Position numbers and translations under genes: made by a program
The notes under the pieces: generated by a model
The model's database searches: none
What the model was told of the DNA's origin: nothing
The model's input: the letters and a program-made list of their open reading frames with translations, nothing else
Shown here: positions 31,480 to 43,121 of the stretch, piece after piece
Layout: each line of letters opens with the position of its first letter
How positions within the stretch are numbered: position 1 is the stretch's first letter
NCBI GenBank assembly: GCA_024741835.1
Contig: JAENRP010000164.1
Location: forward strand, 32,732-96,731
Origin: Diplocarpon mali
Taxonomy: Eukaryota > Ascomycota > Leotiomycetes > Helotiales > Drepanopezizaceae
DNA: 64,000 nucleotides
Direction: 5' to 3'

Positions 31480-32205
31480 AGATGGGAAGGAAGCACGAGC
31501 ATTTTAAGAATGGGTGTGTATAGCTGTGTGTGCTTTGATGTTCATGAAGGTGTTTGGGAGTTTTCTGAAACTGGAGTTATCACTCCTAGGAGAGAGTTGA
31601 GGACATACCGTATTTACTCTCTTAGTGTGGACGAACTGTGCCTAATGGAAGCCCGTTGGCCGGACTTGATAAACAACACTTTTGAGCCTTGGGGACACGG
31701 AAATTTTCCATTATCAGACGTGATCGACTCCCACTCTTTGGTCCTCTTATCCGGGCCTCTTTAGCCCAATTATATCAAGCTCACTCACTGTCAAGCTATG
31801 CGGGAAGAATTTCGCGGTCAGCAAACAAAACAACCACTTTCAGACAAGTAAACCTGGGGACCGGCTTCTTCAGAAGCATGATGTCGAGAGAAATGATGCC
31901 GCACTAATTCAAACTAAATTTGTCCACCATCGCGAAATGTGTTGCAAATGATTATTTGAAAAATTAGGTAAGTGCCTGGGACGAGAGCTGGCAACAAAGC
32001 CCAGGACGTTGAACTTGAGTTCGGCCCCCGGGCCGTCTCAATCCCGATGACCTCGGCATCATTGCATCTTGCCGTTATCTCGATCATCACCACATGTCCA
32101 TCGAATACCAAACTTTCATTTCGGACCCCCTCTCTCTATCCATCCTTGTTTCTTTTATACGAAATACTGTTACTTCCCAATATCAAGTCAAACGTTCCCC
32201 TCGAG
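31480..32205. other. Intergenic / leader of the PEX11-like gene
   Basis: No separate gene is supported. An 84-codon frame at 31510-31764 shows no family features. In-frame ATGs upstream of 32206 exist (for example 32047), but the segment reads as leader sequence. Confidence 0.45.
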
Positions 32206-33066
32206 ATGTCTGACATCAGCGGCCCTCCCGCCGCAGACAGAAGCACCTCAAAAGCCACCCCCCCACCGCCAACTCTCAAAACGCTGCGCACCTGGCTCCC
32301 CGTCTACCTATCCAAGACAGACCAGACCCTCTCCCGGCTCTCAAATATTCTTGCCTCCCCCTCTCAAACCGACGCTCTCCTGTTAACAATCGGCTACAGC
32401 AGCCTCCTCGTCTCTTCCCTCCTCGCCAACATTTCCCTACCCCGAATCCGGCTGCAGGCACTCTCCCTAATCGAAAAAGCCATCAACCTGCCCCTGGGGA
32501 AACCCCTCTCTATCTCGACCTCTGAATTCCTCCCTTCGCTTCTCCTGATTACTTCGCAGCGACTGAAAGCCTTCTCAGCGCTCATCTCCGACTTCAGGAT
32601 CTTCGTGCGCTTATGGGGTCTTGTCTCGCTGTACACCTGGGGCAGAAGTACATGGACGCAAGGAGGCGGTGACAGCATCGCGCGAGGAATCGCTGCCGCG
32701 CAGGTACTGATCAATATCGCGTTTCAATCTTTGGAGAATGGGGCGTATCTCGCTTCGAAGGGCGTGCTGGGCTGGAGCGGGGAGAAGCAAGGCAGGGCAT
32801 GGGTATGGAGCTCAAGATTTTGGGCTGCGCATGTGGGTTTGGAGTTTGTGAGGCTGGGGAGAGAGAGGGTAGTCAGGGGGAAGGGGGGGAAGAAGGAAGA
32901 GGAAGGTTGGTGGAGAGAGCTAGTGGTTAATGCTGCCTATGCTCCGTTAACGATACATTGGAGTCTCAAAAAGGGGCTTATGAGTGAGCTCTGGGTGGGT
33001 GTTTTTGGGAGTGTGGTTGGAGTTGTGAAGATGAGGGAGATATGGAGGCAGAGTGCTGAGACCTAG
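32206..33066 (+). CDS. PEX11-like peroxisomal membrane protein
   Basis: A single exon of 286 aa. It resembles the PEX11 (PEX11C) group that elongates and divides peroxisomes. The N-terminus is Pro/Thr-rich, then an amphipathic region LKTLRTWLPVYLSKTDQTLSRL leads into LLTIGYSSLLVSSLL. The block LKAFSALISDFRIFVRLWGLVSLYTWG (typical PEX11 spacing of R/F/L/W) follows at about 125-151. Further hydrophobic stretches occur at about 163-185 and at the C-terminus (ELWVGVFGSVVGVVKM). The ATG at 32206 is preferred because homology-like sequence starts right after it. Family assignment is from memory of the motif pattern, without a search. Confidence 0.6.
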   Translation: MSDISGPPAADRSTSKATPPPPTLKTLRTWLPVYLSKTDQTLSRLSNILASPSQTDALLLTIGYSSLLVSSLLANISLPRIRLQALSLIEKAINLPLGKPLSISTSEFLPSLLLITSQRLKAFSALISDFRIFVRLWGLVSLYTWGRSTWTQGGGDSIARGIAAAQVLINIAFQSLENGAYLASKGVLGWSGEKQGRAWVWSSRFWAAHVGLEFVRLGRERVVRGKGGKKEEEGWWRELVVNAAYAPLTIHWSLKKGLMSELWVGVFGSVVGVVKMREIWRQSAET

Positions 33067-33487
33067 TGATGGCTGGATTGGGCGTGAAATCGTACCGCTA
33101 AATCAGCGATGGGACTCCCAACACTGACTGACCAAGCCTTGGATCGAACCATCTGATCTGGTACACGGGCCAAACGATGCAACCAAAAAGCCTCCCCTCC
33201 TGCAAGGCAAGCGACAAGTCGGGACTCGGACCCGAACATTTCGAATCCCAACCACTCATTCTCCAAGCAAAACCTTGTCCAGGTCATTGAGTTCATAGAT
33301 CTTGATTCAGTACCAACGTATCATTCTATGCTTAAATGACTCTATAGCAGGTCGGGCGATCTTCAAACAAGTTCCAACAACAACAACAGCGCCCCCAGCA
33401 GACAGTAGCACCACCCAGCAGAGCACGAAATGAACGACAACGAACCATCGTGTAAAAATACTATACTCATTGACACGGCCAGCATAT
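33067..33487. other. Spacer between convergent genes
   Basis: Only the 3' flanks of the PEX11-like gene and the Gln-rich gene. No coding or RNA feature seen. Confidence 0.5.
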
Positions 33488-34444
33488 CTACAAAGTCCTG
33501 AAGCCCTCATCATTCGGCTCGCTCCAGAAGCCCAACGCCCTGTACACTTCAGCCTTGATCTCTGGCCGCTGAATCATCATCGTCATATACCGGTCATCAC
33601 ATTCTTCTAGACACCTCCACATTGGGATCTGGGCCGGCCCATAGCCCTTCCTCAGCAGCTTCACCAGCCAGCCTTTCAAGTCCTTGTCCACCTTGCTACT
33701 TAGATACACAGTGCCGACAATCCTAAACAATTCCGCCGGATCCAGATTTTCCTCCATGCCCTTCAGCTTCTTCAGCGACTGCTCCTGTATACTCTTACAC
33801 CCAACATTCGACGCCAGGATGTGCAGTGTAACCTCGTCGAAGAGGTCTTCGTTGGGGTACTGCTCGCGGTTGATCCACGAGATCAGCATGTCGACCACCC
33901 TCTCCGGCACGTCGTCCTCCTTCTTCTTCTCCATGTACTTGACGAGGTCGGACTCGAACTTCGGGGCTTCGATCAGGTACGTGGCGCGCACCGCCCGCGC
34001 TTTGCCGCGGACCGTTACGTCTTTGGTTTTGAAGTCTAATTCCTGCTCCGAGTTACGGTTATCCCTGCCTTCGTAGCAGGACCCGGTGCAAGGGAGCTCG
34101 GTTTGCTGCTGCTGGAATTGCAGCTGCTGTAACTGTTGTTGCTGTAGCCGTTGGTAGAAGTAAGCATCCAAGGATTGCTGCAGAGCGAGGGGGTCCATGG
34201 CGGGCATGAAACCGCGTGCAAGGGCTTGGTTGAAGAGATCGATGTTGCCCGGCATCATGTGAGTGTGGCCGGGAAACATTGGGTTGGGGAAGCGCGCGCG
34301 AGGGACCATCTGGTCGACGGGACTCATTTCAGAATTGGGTCCTATACTGGCGCCCATACCTGGTATCATGGGCCCGGGGAAGACGGAGAACCCTTGGCCT
34401 CGTCGCAGTGGCGGCTGTCTCTGGGGTGCAAATTGCCATGCCAT
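33488..34444 (-). CDS. Unrecognised Gln-rich protein
   Basis: An intronless frame of 318 aa starting at ATG 34444. Residues 1-80 are rich in Pro, Gly and Met. About 88-115 is a Gln/Leu tract (RLQQQQLQQLQFQQQQ). From about 135 onward there is a folded, mostly helical domain (VRGKARAVRATYLIEAPKF, PERVVDMLISWINREQYPNEDLF, LHILASNVGCKSIQEQSLKKL). It ends with GFWSEPNDEGFRTL. The arrangement of a disordered N-terminus and an alpha-helical domain recalls the helices after a BTB fold, but no BTB core is visible, so no function is given. Codon use and the unbroken frame support a real gene. Confidence 0.65.
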   Translation of the reverse strand: MAWQFAPQRQPPLRRGQGFSVFPGPMIPGMGASIGPNSEMSPVDQMVPRARFPNPMFPGHTHMMPGNIDLFNQALARGFMPAMDPLALQQSLDAYFYQRLQQQQLQQLQFQQQQTELPCTGSCYEGRDNRNSEQELDFKTKDVTVRGKARAVRATYLIEAPKFESDLVKYMEKKKEDDVPERVVDMLISWINREQYPNEDLFDEVTLHILASNVGCKSIQEQSLKKLKGMEENLDPAELFRIVGTVYLSSKVDKDLKGWLVKLLRKGYGPAQIPMWRCLEECDDRYMTMMIQRPEIKAEVYRALGFWSEPNDEGFRTL

Positions 34445-35040
34445 GACGAAAGATGCGAGTAGAAGTAGATCTCGGGGATATCAGGGGTTGGCAGAAGAGA
34501 TGAATATTTCGCGAGAGATTTGTGGGCTGTGAAAGTGATGCTTGGGTACGAAAGTGAGGTATCCTGGGGTCAAACCCATACCAGATCGCTATGCGAGCGA
34601 CAATCTGGATATGATGAGGAGCTTTGCTGGTCAGGTAGTACGGCCGCTGTCCATGACATGGCTTTTACTCTTCTTCCCGGTAGTCACGTAGCCGACTACA
34701 GCAGAATTGCAACCAGAGACTTTCAGCCCAGCACAAGATTCACGTGCCACCTGTAACAAAGACAAACATCTTGCAATGATTTCCTATGTGTACGACAAGC
34801 CGCACCAATCAGATCCGAAAATTATACATTCATGCCGGGGCAATTCCTTGTGCGTCGTGGTAGCCGTAATGGAACCGTGCGCATGAGCATTGCAAATGCG
34901 GCCCAGCTCGAGGGAAAAATACCGTTCGTATCCCCAGAGACTCTGCAAGGTAATATGTGAGTTACCGGAAAACGCCTAGATCAAACAAGTAGAATGGGAA
35001 AGAGTGAAATACAGAAACTACACGCATTCCAGCCTCATTT
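34445..35040. other. Intergenic spacer
   Basis: Upstream region of the Gln-rich gene and 3' flank of the Mpv17-type gene. No supported gene; the frames here are short. Confidence 0.5.
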
Positions 35041-35911
35041 CTAGTATTTTGGGCCACCATAGCCCTCATCGGGTCTCCTGTTCTCTTCGAAATGTCTCTT
35101 GCGGAGGGCTGCGAGACGCTTCTTCTTTGTAACAGAATTGACATATGTGCCAATGAAGAATGCCACAACGTTGAAAAATGGCACCCAGGTATGTTCAGGA
35201 AGAAACTTCTGCGCGAAAGCTAATGCAAGTGGCGATGTGACCCAGCTGACCTTCATAACAGTGTAGAAGCCAGCTTTCCAGGTGGCATGGACTTGATGGA
35301 AAGTCTTGGCGCCAGCAATAAGTGCCATCGAGATCAGGTAGACACTGTTCTGAATGGGTGCAATCTATATATTCCTTTAGATACTTGCATAGATGGAGGG
35401 GAACACTGGTACATACGATCAAGTTGCTGAACAGAATCTGCAGAATCTTGGCCTTCAAACTCGTGCGGCCAGCGAAGACCTTCTGGAGAATACTGATCAA
35501 GACGTGGCCCAGCGGTGCGCTGATGAAGGCTCCGTATGCTGCCATCTTGGGCACTCGGGAGGTAAAGTAACCCCCACTCTTCGTAATATCCTTCGCGATC
35601 CACGATGCGAGCAGTTCTTGCAGCCCAGACAATGTGCCGGAGGTCAACATTTTCGTGCGGAGGGGGTTCGTCTGAAGCTGTTTGAGGTAAACCTGCGAGA
35701 GGGGTCGTCAGCGATGCTCCTACGCGGGGGCCGAACACAACGATGCATCACATACTGCCAGGTATCCCCTTTGTCCAACGCTGCTTTTTCCTCCTGTCAA
35801 AGCTGTACCGATCTCTTCTGCGAGCTCATGCTTTGCAGACCTTATCGACGGCAGCGCCGCGGCAACACCGTCGGTCTGCTTAATCGTGTCCTTCTCGAAT
35901 TTGACCGACAT
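35041..35911 (-). CDS. Mpv17/PMP22 family membrane protein
   Basis: A small integral membrane protein of the Mpv17/PMP22 family (inner mitochondrial or peroxisomal membrane channels). Three exons, 35756..35911, 35417..35692 and 35041..35364, join in phase 0 at GTATGT donors and give 251 aa. Conserved pieces are GYLAVYLKQLQTNPLRTKML, TSGTLSGLQELLASWIA, the AAYGAFISAPLGHVL block, SNLIIAPIQNSVYLISMALIAG and WKAGFYTVMKVSWVTSPLALAFAQKFLPEHTWVPFFNVVAFFIGTY, the last being the family's signature C-terminal region (W, P and F spacing). There are about four membrane segments. The N-terminal 45 residues are soluble. Introns are 63 and 52 nt. Confidence 0.87.
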
Positions 35912-37996
35912 TGTGAAGAGAGTGGTGTTGGGTTGCGGCGGTTTCTAGGATTCTGTTACGAAGCAGCATTAGCCCACTGTTCGAATCCGACAGGATTGCG
36001 CAACGCTGCTCAGTGTTGAGCTCCCAGCGTTCCGATGTTTACTATGCGAAGCCGAGGCTTCGCGACACAAGCTGGGATGCGACTGGGCCGGCTCTCAGAC
36101 CCAGTGAACTTGGAAACGAGGGCGGACAAACCTCTAATACTCTGCGGACAACCGAATCGATAGATGGGTATGCCCTTGAAGTAATTGACCGCGATGTCGT
36201 GATGGTCGTAGACAAATAGCAAGGGAGCAGCAGTGTAAGGTAAGTAATCATTGGTGTTTATGCGGAGAACAAACGTGCCAAAGCTAGTGGCGCGTAGGCA
36301 GGGGTGGCTTGCCCAGACGGCAATTACAACAACAATGCAACACCACAGCACTCAACAAAGTCCGGACTTGACCGCAGTCTCTCGAAGACTTAAACGATGA
36401 TGATTTGGGCGTTTGATGGACGAGGCTTTTCACCTTACTCTGCTCGCAACCTCAATCCGAATGCTGCGGACAATTTGTTGAAGCTGTCGGGTCGTCACTC
36501 AGACCGGCAGTTTGCGTCTTCTATCTGATCTCACAGGAATTGTCTCAATCGCCTTGGCGTATCGGCCAGAGCCGCGAAGAGTCGAAGAGCATTCAGTTGG
36601 AAAGCTTCTTATTGTTATTGTTACTACTGACTTAGTTTTCTTTTCCTGTGATGATGGCTATAACAGCTGCAGAGCGTATTTGATATTGAGATGTGTCCTG
36701 AGGTGCTTGAGACTCATAGTATCGAACCCTCGTTGCTCTGGATATTTTCTCAAGGCTAGGCTTGGTATCAATCAACAGAGTTCAACACTGTGCTGACAAT
36801 GTGATAAATTTTAAGCCTTACTTGACAAGATAATAGAGGCATTGGGATCTCACGATTCCATGTACACAAAGCTCTAGCTATGGAGATTCACATACCCTCT
36901 CAAGAGTGGGAGATGTAAGTGTCGGCTTCTGATATTGTCTTATTTGTTTCGAGCCGCTTCCGGCGCTTGAATAATGTATGCTTTGAATGCCATGCCGTTT
37001 ATCCTTCGTGAATGCGTACTGTTTGTGATTCTTGTTCCGATGGAATATCAAATTGCCATGATTACAATGTAATAAGGCTAGCTATTCTTGAGGAACGACA
37101 TAGAAGCTGGCCAGGTCCATCTCAACAGAAAGACGGCAATGCTGTCAACTTCTAGACGAAAGTCGCTGCTACACTTTGCCTCTTCAATTTGCTATTTGAT
37201 ATTCACAAACTGCAGTATCCAGAGCTGTATACAATTTTTGTGTAAATCTTCCCAGCAAGGAGCTTCTCATCAGAAAGACTTCAAAAGTCTTGAAAGCAGA
37301 ACGGTTACTGTATAAAGGCTTTAATACCCTGGAGGCTTTGAAGTCATCAACCACTTCCTCTTTCGTAATGATATACCGCAGCGATATGAAGGCTCCCACA
37401 TGCATTCTCTTGCGGCATGCCCAGCTACCCTGATGAAGACACCAGCAAGTTCTGGTGCCTTGGAAGGTTCATGTTGGAAGATAGTCTTCCTATGCAAAAA
37501 TACCTTGAGTTTGGAAGGCTTTTCTGCAAAGATAAATCATTTTAATATTCTGAGGTTGTGGTTGGTGATCACTTCCTTCACTTCATGAGGAGTATTTCAG
37601 CAATTCCTGACATTTGGTTTTGGTTCAAGCTGAAAGAGTTTCAGTTTAGAAACCCTTGGAGAGGACGAGCCTTTTTCTATGAAGCTTAGCCGTTGCATTT
37701 ACCTTTCTATCCGGCTAGGGCAAAATACTTGCAACACTGTCTGTATCCTTTGGTGAGCTAACATGGAAGAGAATTGTTCAACTGCCACTTGCCGACGTCG
37801 GGAGTGAAGATTCGTGACAATCGAGGTGAGTTCTAGGGCTTTAGGGCTTAGCGTTGCCGTATTCACTTTCAATCAATGTTATTGAGACGTGAAAAGAAGA
37901 GGGCTGGGTTTGGATTTAGGCGAGCCCTCGAGCTTGAGGTAGGAGATATTTTCCCCTACATGAAGTAGCCCTTGCTAAAAACCTCGATACCATATC
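35912..37996. other. 2.1 kb intergenic region
   Basis: No gene is supported. Frames are short and mostly lack an ATG. This is the likely upstream region of both flanking divergent genes (Mpv17-type and the Cys-rich protein). Confidence 0.5.
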
Positions 37997-39617
37997 ATGC
38001 AACAAACACATCATCATCTACAACCAATACTTCAACTACCAGCAATCATGATGATGCAAGGTTTGCAGCTCGAGGATCCTGGCTACGCAATCGATCGACG
38101 ATCGCTGGCCGCGGAGGCAGCAGCAATCTGTCCCCGCCGCTGGACCATCTCCACCAGCTTGGGAGGTCCTCGCAACTCTGGTCGTCGCACCCAGAGAAGC
38201 GGAGGCAACACGGCCTGTACTCACCATACTGTCGTGCGTTTGTATACCAATCAGCACCATTGTGCCATCTGCACTCGCTCTGGTGGCTATGGCTGGATCT
38301 ACCGCTGCACCCAGGACCAAGAGCTTCTTCTTGAGAACGAAATGGAGACCGGGAATGCGGTAAGCGTCATCCCAGAGTACGTTTCTCTTATCACTGCTAA
38401 TTTCGAGTGCAGAATAAATTAGACTCGTTGTGTGATGAGCTCAAGTCGTCGTACCCGCACAAGAGAAGCCCGGCTGCAAGAGTAAACCCGTTCAGTATGC
38501 TGGCTGAAGTTACCGAGGAACAGCTCAAGACCTACACAGAAGAGCAGCTGCAAATCGTTCTCTCGCAAAGAGCTCAAGTACGTCCAGTCACTCGCATCAA
38601 TGCTCTGTCTCAATGGAAGCGTCCTCTTGGATCAACAGCCACTAAGTCGCCCCAGGTTCTCGACGCCTGCTGTCCAGCAGATAGAGCTGACTATGGTCCG
38701 GTTGACGAAGGTTTCAACTGGAAATATGCTGGCACTGACATCCATGCACCAGCACCTGGACTACCCAAGAAGCCCTGGTTGCCCCTCGAAGGTGGCGAGT
38801 GCCAGTTCAAGGTTTGCCACACCTGCCGCAGAGATTTCCAAGACCGCTGCGTTCTCAGCCTTGTTGGTGTTGTCAATGGCGAATACCCAGCTACAGCCCT
38901 TACGGGTTATGGATTCCACTTGAGGAAGACTCGCCCTGTCTCGCTGGTCAAGCATGTCAAGAATCTCGGCCTGAGACCAAACCCTGCTCCAGTAAGTCAT
39001 TCACGAGCTCTTCCAATCGAATATCACGTTTATCTACTAATAGCATCCAGCGTGTCCACCATAGTTCAAGCCAAACCAGCAGCATTAGTAGTAGTGGCAG
39101 TGGCGGCGGCAACAGAACACCCCCAAGAGCTTTGCCAGTCAGACTAAAAACCAGCCCCAACAGACCGCAGGGTATAATCAAGCGCCGCCCCGCCAGCATC
39201 GGTCTCGGCATCTTCGAAACAGAGCGTCAACAAAATCTCTTTCCCAACGCTAGCCATCCTGACTCTCGTCCTGCCACAGCGATCAACACCGTGCATCATA
39301 CTATGGGCCCACCACACAGTGTTAGCATCGCCCCTTTCATCGACAGCTTCTCTGCTCTCTCTCTTAAATCTACCCCCACCCGCCGCCACTCCTACTACCC
39401 AACCGCCTCTTCCAGCGACCTCCAAGCCCTCGCAAGCAACACCCATCTCCAACCAATACCACCCGAGTCTGCCGGCCCATCTGGCTCCCTTACGCCCATG
39501 GAGTGGAACGAGCAGCTTGGCGATGTCCGCGGTGCGCCATCGGGCGTTATGGATGGTGTTGTCGTCACCGAGGAGGGCGTCGAGTTGCAAGTTCCGGACG
39601 TGGATATGCAGAAGTGA
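37997..39617 (+). CDS. Unrecognised Cys-rich protein, possible zinc knuckle
   Basis: Three exons, 37997..38359, 38413..38991 and 39051..39617, join in phase 0 to 502 aa. Introns are 53 and 59 nt with GCTAAT and TACTAAT branch sites. Residues 81-105 hold a CAIC pair with a third Cys at 104 (RLYTNQHHCAICTRSGGYGW). Residues 207-208 are CC. Residues 251-267 have the pattern C-x4-C-x2-C-x7-C (CQFKVCHTCRRDFQDRC), which looks like a metal-binding knuckle. The C-terminal third is Ser/Pro/Thr-rich and disordered (TSSISSSGSGGGN, TRRHSYYPTASSS), with likely phosphorylation sites. The start could also be one of the three Met at 18-20. The family is not recognised. The conserved-looking middle and clean splice structure make the gene itself secure. 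Confidence 0.75.
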
Positions 39618-40775
39618 TTAAAGTGGCTCAATCTAGTAAGCAAACCCTCTTCCGCCTTTCACTCTCATCCTCTCGAGCCCCGTCGTTACGTTCAGGCTCA
39701 CGCCTCCGTGCATCAAACACCCATAACTCCCATCCATCCGTATCGACCGCGAGGTCGACGTTGAACCACCTATCTCTCCCTGCCCTACAGCGGCTCCTAC
39801 CCTACCACCTCTCACCTCCCCCACCGAAGCAGAAGCTAACACCACAACTTCTAGAAGAACAACTTCAGCAGCCCCGAGTGAGAGACGCGTGCTTACGAAA
39901 TCTATCCGCGACGCGAATCTCCGAAAGGAAAAAGACGGAAGACTAGCACTGACCAACCAGCTAATCATCCACCATCTGCTTCCACACGTTCATGCTCTCG
40001 CTACCCTCTGCTTACCACATCTGCTCTCCCACGTATCACTCGCTCTTTCCCAATTCTTTCTGGAATCAATCCCGGTGTCCTTGCGTTGGCGTGGACCGGG
40101 AGAAAGATCGACAACGTAAAAGCTGATGGGTGGAGGGAGGTGCAAGTGCTGTGCTTTGCTGTGCTTTGCTGTGCTTTGCTGTGCTTTGCTGTGCTTTGCT
40201 TTGCTTTGCTTTGCTTTGCTTTGCTTTGCTTTGCTTTGCTTTGCTTTGCTTGAGATTAGATGCTTGCGTATGCTGCAGCTGGACTCTCTTCTGGGTAGAA
40301 CTCGTTTACTTCTTTCCCGAAGGGAGGGNCTGGCTTTGCAGATTGCTATGCCTTCTTGAGGCTTGGGAGAGTGGACTGGACTGGACTGGAACGGGCTGGA
40401 CCGGGCTGGTCTTGGTCTTGGTCTTCTTCAGGTGCATAGACGGAGGATTGAGATAAAAGTTGGAGGAGTTAAAAAGTTCAAATCGTAAAGTTAATCTTCA
40501 CTTTCACCTTGAACCTGAACTTGTAGTCTCGTGTACTTGGTGATTACGTGGAATATGTACTAGACTCAAAGGAGAGAAAGACTCGCTTCAAAGCCGTGTC
40601 ATACAAGTATTACGTATATAGAATCATAAGCTTCGTCAGAACGTCAGTCAACACCTCGTGCATCCCGTCCCAAAACACCGGCCCGGCCAGAAGATGATAT
40701 GTACGTCCTCGCGCCCTTCTCCTTCCATTCCATCTCGAATCCTAACATTACACTCCGACTACAATTTATACTCCT
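39618..40775. other. Spacer with microsatellite and one ambiguous base
   Basis: Convergent 3' flanks. It contains the TGCTT-type microsatellite at 40147-40251, GGACT/GGTCTT short repeats near 40375-40430 and an N at 40329, a sign that the assembly is uncertain here. Confidence 0.7.
40147..40251. repeat. Compound microsatellite (TGTGCTTTGC)n then (TTTGC)n
   Basis: About five 10-bp units containing GTGCTTTGCT switch abruptly into about ten 5-bp TTTGC units. It is uninterrupted over about 105 bp. Confidence 0.95.
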
Positions 40776-42041
40776 CTACCTAGCAGCCCTCTTCCCCTCC
40801 CTCTTCGCTAACAAACTCTTCAGCGCCCCCAGAGACGTATCCAAAGTATCTTCATTACGCGCGCAGAACTTGTAGCTCTTCTCCTCCGTAATGACCTGCA
40901 AGCAGTGTCGCTTGGTCTTGCTCAGCGGGTCGATCTCGACCGCGTTCAACACGCTCGCGAGCTGAATGATGAGGGTCGGCGAGTATTCCGCATCACTCTT
41001 GTACAGCGCTATCGTGCGCGACCGGACGACAGCCCAGTAGTCTTTCCACTGTCGTACGCCGCGGGCCGACTTCAGGTACAGCAGGTAGCCCTGCCAGACC
41101 ACACGCTCGGGGTCCGCCTCGACGTTGAGGCCGCTCAACTGGCTCATATTGCGGCCGGCTATCATCGGTCGCGCGGGCGGTTTTACAGCCAGGGCGTCGT
41201 CAGCCACTGACACCAACGCGCCGCGCGCGCGCGAACGCTTCTGCGTAAGGTCCGCGTCGGATATATCAGAGATTTCCGCGCCTGAGTATTCGATCGTGTG
41301 CGAGGGCCGGCTGTACCCCGCGCCTTCGATGCGCTGGCGCAGGACGAGGGGCTCGCTTGGTTCGGGGGAGGAAGATCCAAGACGCTCGTCAAGGAGGCGC
41401 TGCTCGTGCTGTTCCTGCATGGTGCGCTCGAAACCGCTGTAGGTGCCTGCTGTGTTTCCGATGGGGCTGGCGAGCAGCAACTCCTCCTCTTCCTCCTCGA
41501 TTCGTGCTTCTTTCCTGATCAGGCTCACCCATTCTTCAGCATCGGCTTGTGAGGTGGCTTCGAGGTGGTAATTTCGTGAGGAGGAGAAGAGACCGAAGAC
41601 ATTACGGCGTTTTTGCTTGGGGTCCTTGAGAAAGGCTACGGCGGTGAGGTCTGAAAGGTGGATCTTGTGCCGAAGTTTGTCTTCCTTCTGGTCGCGGTAT
41701 ATAGAGAGGGAGTTGGGTCGTAGTACAAGGTAGATGGGCTTCCAAGCCTGCAGGTCTTGTCAGTGAGGGTTCCCGGTTTGTAGCTCTGCCATATGAACCT
41801 TTGTCTTTCTCGTCCGCTTCTGCACATGGCCACTCTTCAGCACGCGGTCGAACTCGAAGCTGCCGTTCTGATTCACCGGCGAGAAGGTGTCAAGGTTGAG
41901 ATTTGAGTTGCGTATCAGACTTGTAGAGGCTGGATGAGGCGAATTTACTGTTGAAAGAGGGGGGATTCGGAGAGTTGTGCGCTGAGGTATGGCCCGTGGT
42001 TGGCTTGGTTCTTTGATTGCAGGACTCTGAACTTCGGCCAT
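40776..42041 (-). CDS. Two-PH-domain protein (OPY1-like architecture)
   Basis: Exons 41799..42041 and 40776..41747 give 404 aa. The 51-nt intron has an unusual GTTCAT donor and a CAG acceptor. PH domain 1 spans about 63-165: VLKSGHVQKRTRKTK continues across the splice into AWKPIYLVLRPNSLSIYRD and ends in the signature Trp helix ADAEEWVSLIRKEAR. PH domain 2 spans about 300-400: WQGYLLYLKSARGVRQWKDYWAVVRSRTIALYKS through HCLQVITEEKSYKFCARNEDTLDTSLGALKSLL. In the second domain the C-terminal helix lacks the usual Trp. Between them is a disordered acidic/Ser-rich linker. Tandem PH proteins of this plan, such as yeast Opy1, bind phosphoinositides at the plasma membrane; that role is inference. Confidence 0.78.
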
Positions 42042-43121
42042 GATGGTTAATCTGATATGTCTGTATTAGAGGTACCGAAGGTACTGATGAGTAACGACTG
42101 TAGGAGGAACCCGAGAAAGAATATTCCAAGATGTCACCCCCGCAATTCAAAGTCGGGCGTGGCGTCAGCCTGTCCTGGTGGTTGGGTTAGGGTTCGGGGA
42201 CTTTTTCTGTTCTTCAGCCACCTGTTTCTTTCTTCAGACCGCAACAATGCAACGTCTACAACGTGATTGCAGAGCATAAGATTTCATTCCTGGCTGCTGA
42301 CCCACGTTATGTAGCGTGCTTGTTGGTCTTGTGTTGTGCTGTGTTGTGTTGTGGGCGGCTGCTTTGCATTGGCATGATTGACATGCTACTCTCCAAGGTT
42401 AGGTTGAGTGATTGAGAAAGCTTGAACCCTGGAGCGTGAGCCTAGAGTCTGGAGTCTAGACATCTAGGGCCAATGAATTGCTGGCCGCTCTGAAGCGAGG
42501 CCTTGAAACTGTGCAAGAATAGCTTTCTCGTTTGAAGAACCAGACACAAGCCGCATTTGAAGTCGAATGAGGTCAATAAGATGATTGAGATTTATTGATT
42601 CCGGGAGAAACCAAGTCTGCACAGCACGTCGGACTCGTCTCATCGCATCTCATTCCATCCTGGGAAGGCATGTGATCAAGCCACGAGCGGGGATGTCCTT
42701 TCAATGCTTGTCACCTCACTTGAGCGATACGAGACAAGCGTTAGGTGGAGAGGCCTTAGCCTCACCAAGATTTGTAGTCATAGCTCATCTCTGTGTTGAG
42801 CCCTTTGTATCATTTATTCAACCATCTTTTCCTTCTTTCTCTGCTCTATGGGAAGAGCTGGTTGGCATATCTCACGAAGATAAGTCATGTGATTGTGTCA
42901 TTGTGAGACCGTTTAGTAAAAATCTGCGACCTCTCATCACAGCGTAATATGATTATATCCTATACGCCTTTCCTACCCTTCGCTGAGTCATTGGCTCTTC
43001 AATTATTTCGTTTTGCGTTTTTATCTTTACATGAATAATTGTTGGTTCCTGGGAAAACAACAGCTCTCATAAAAATACACTCCTGCAGAACCACCCACCT
43101 ACCTACACACCACTCACCCTA
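42042..43121. other. Intergenic spacer
   Basis: Promoter side of the PH protein and 3' flank of the MFS gene. Frames are weak and no RNA gene is seen. Confidence 0.5.

Noticed and set aside
36010..36351. 113-codon minus-strand frame
   Set aside because: Starts at GTG, no domain, no splice support.
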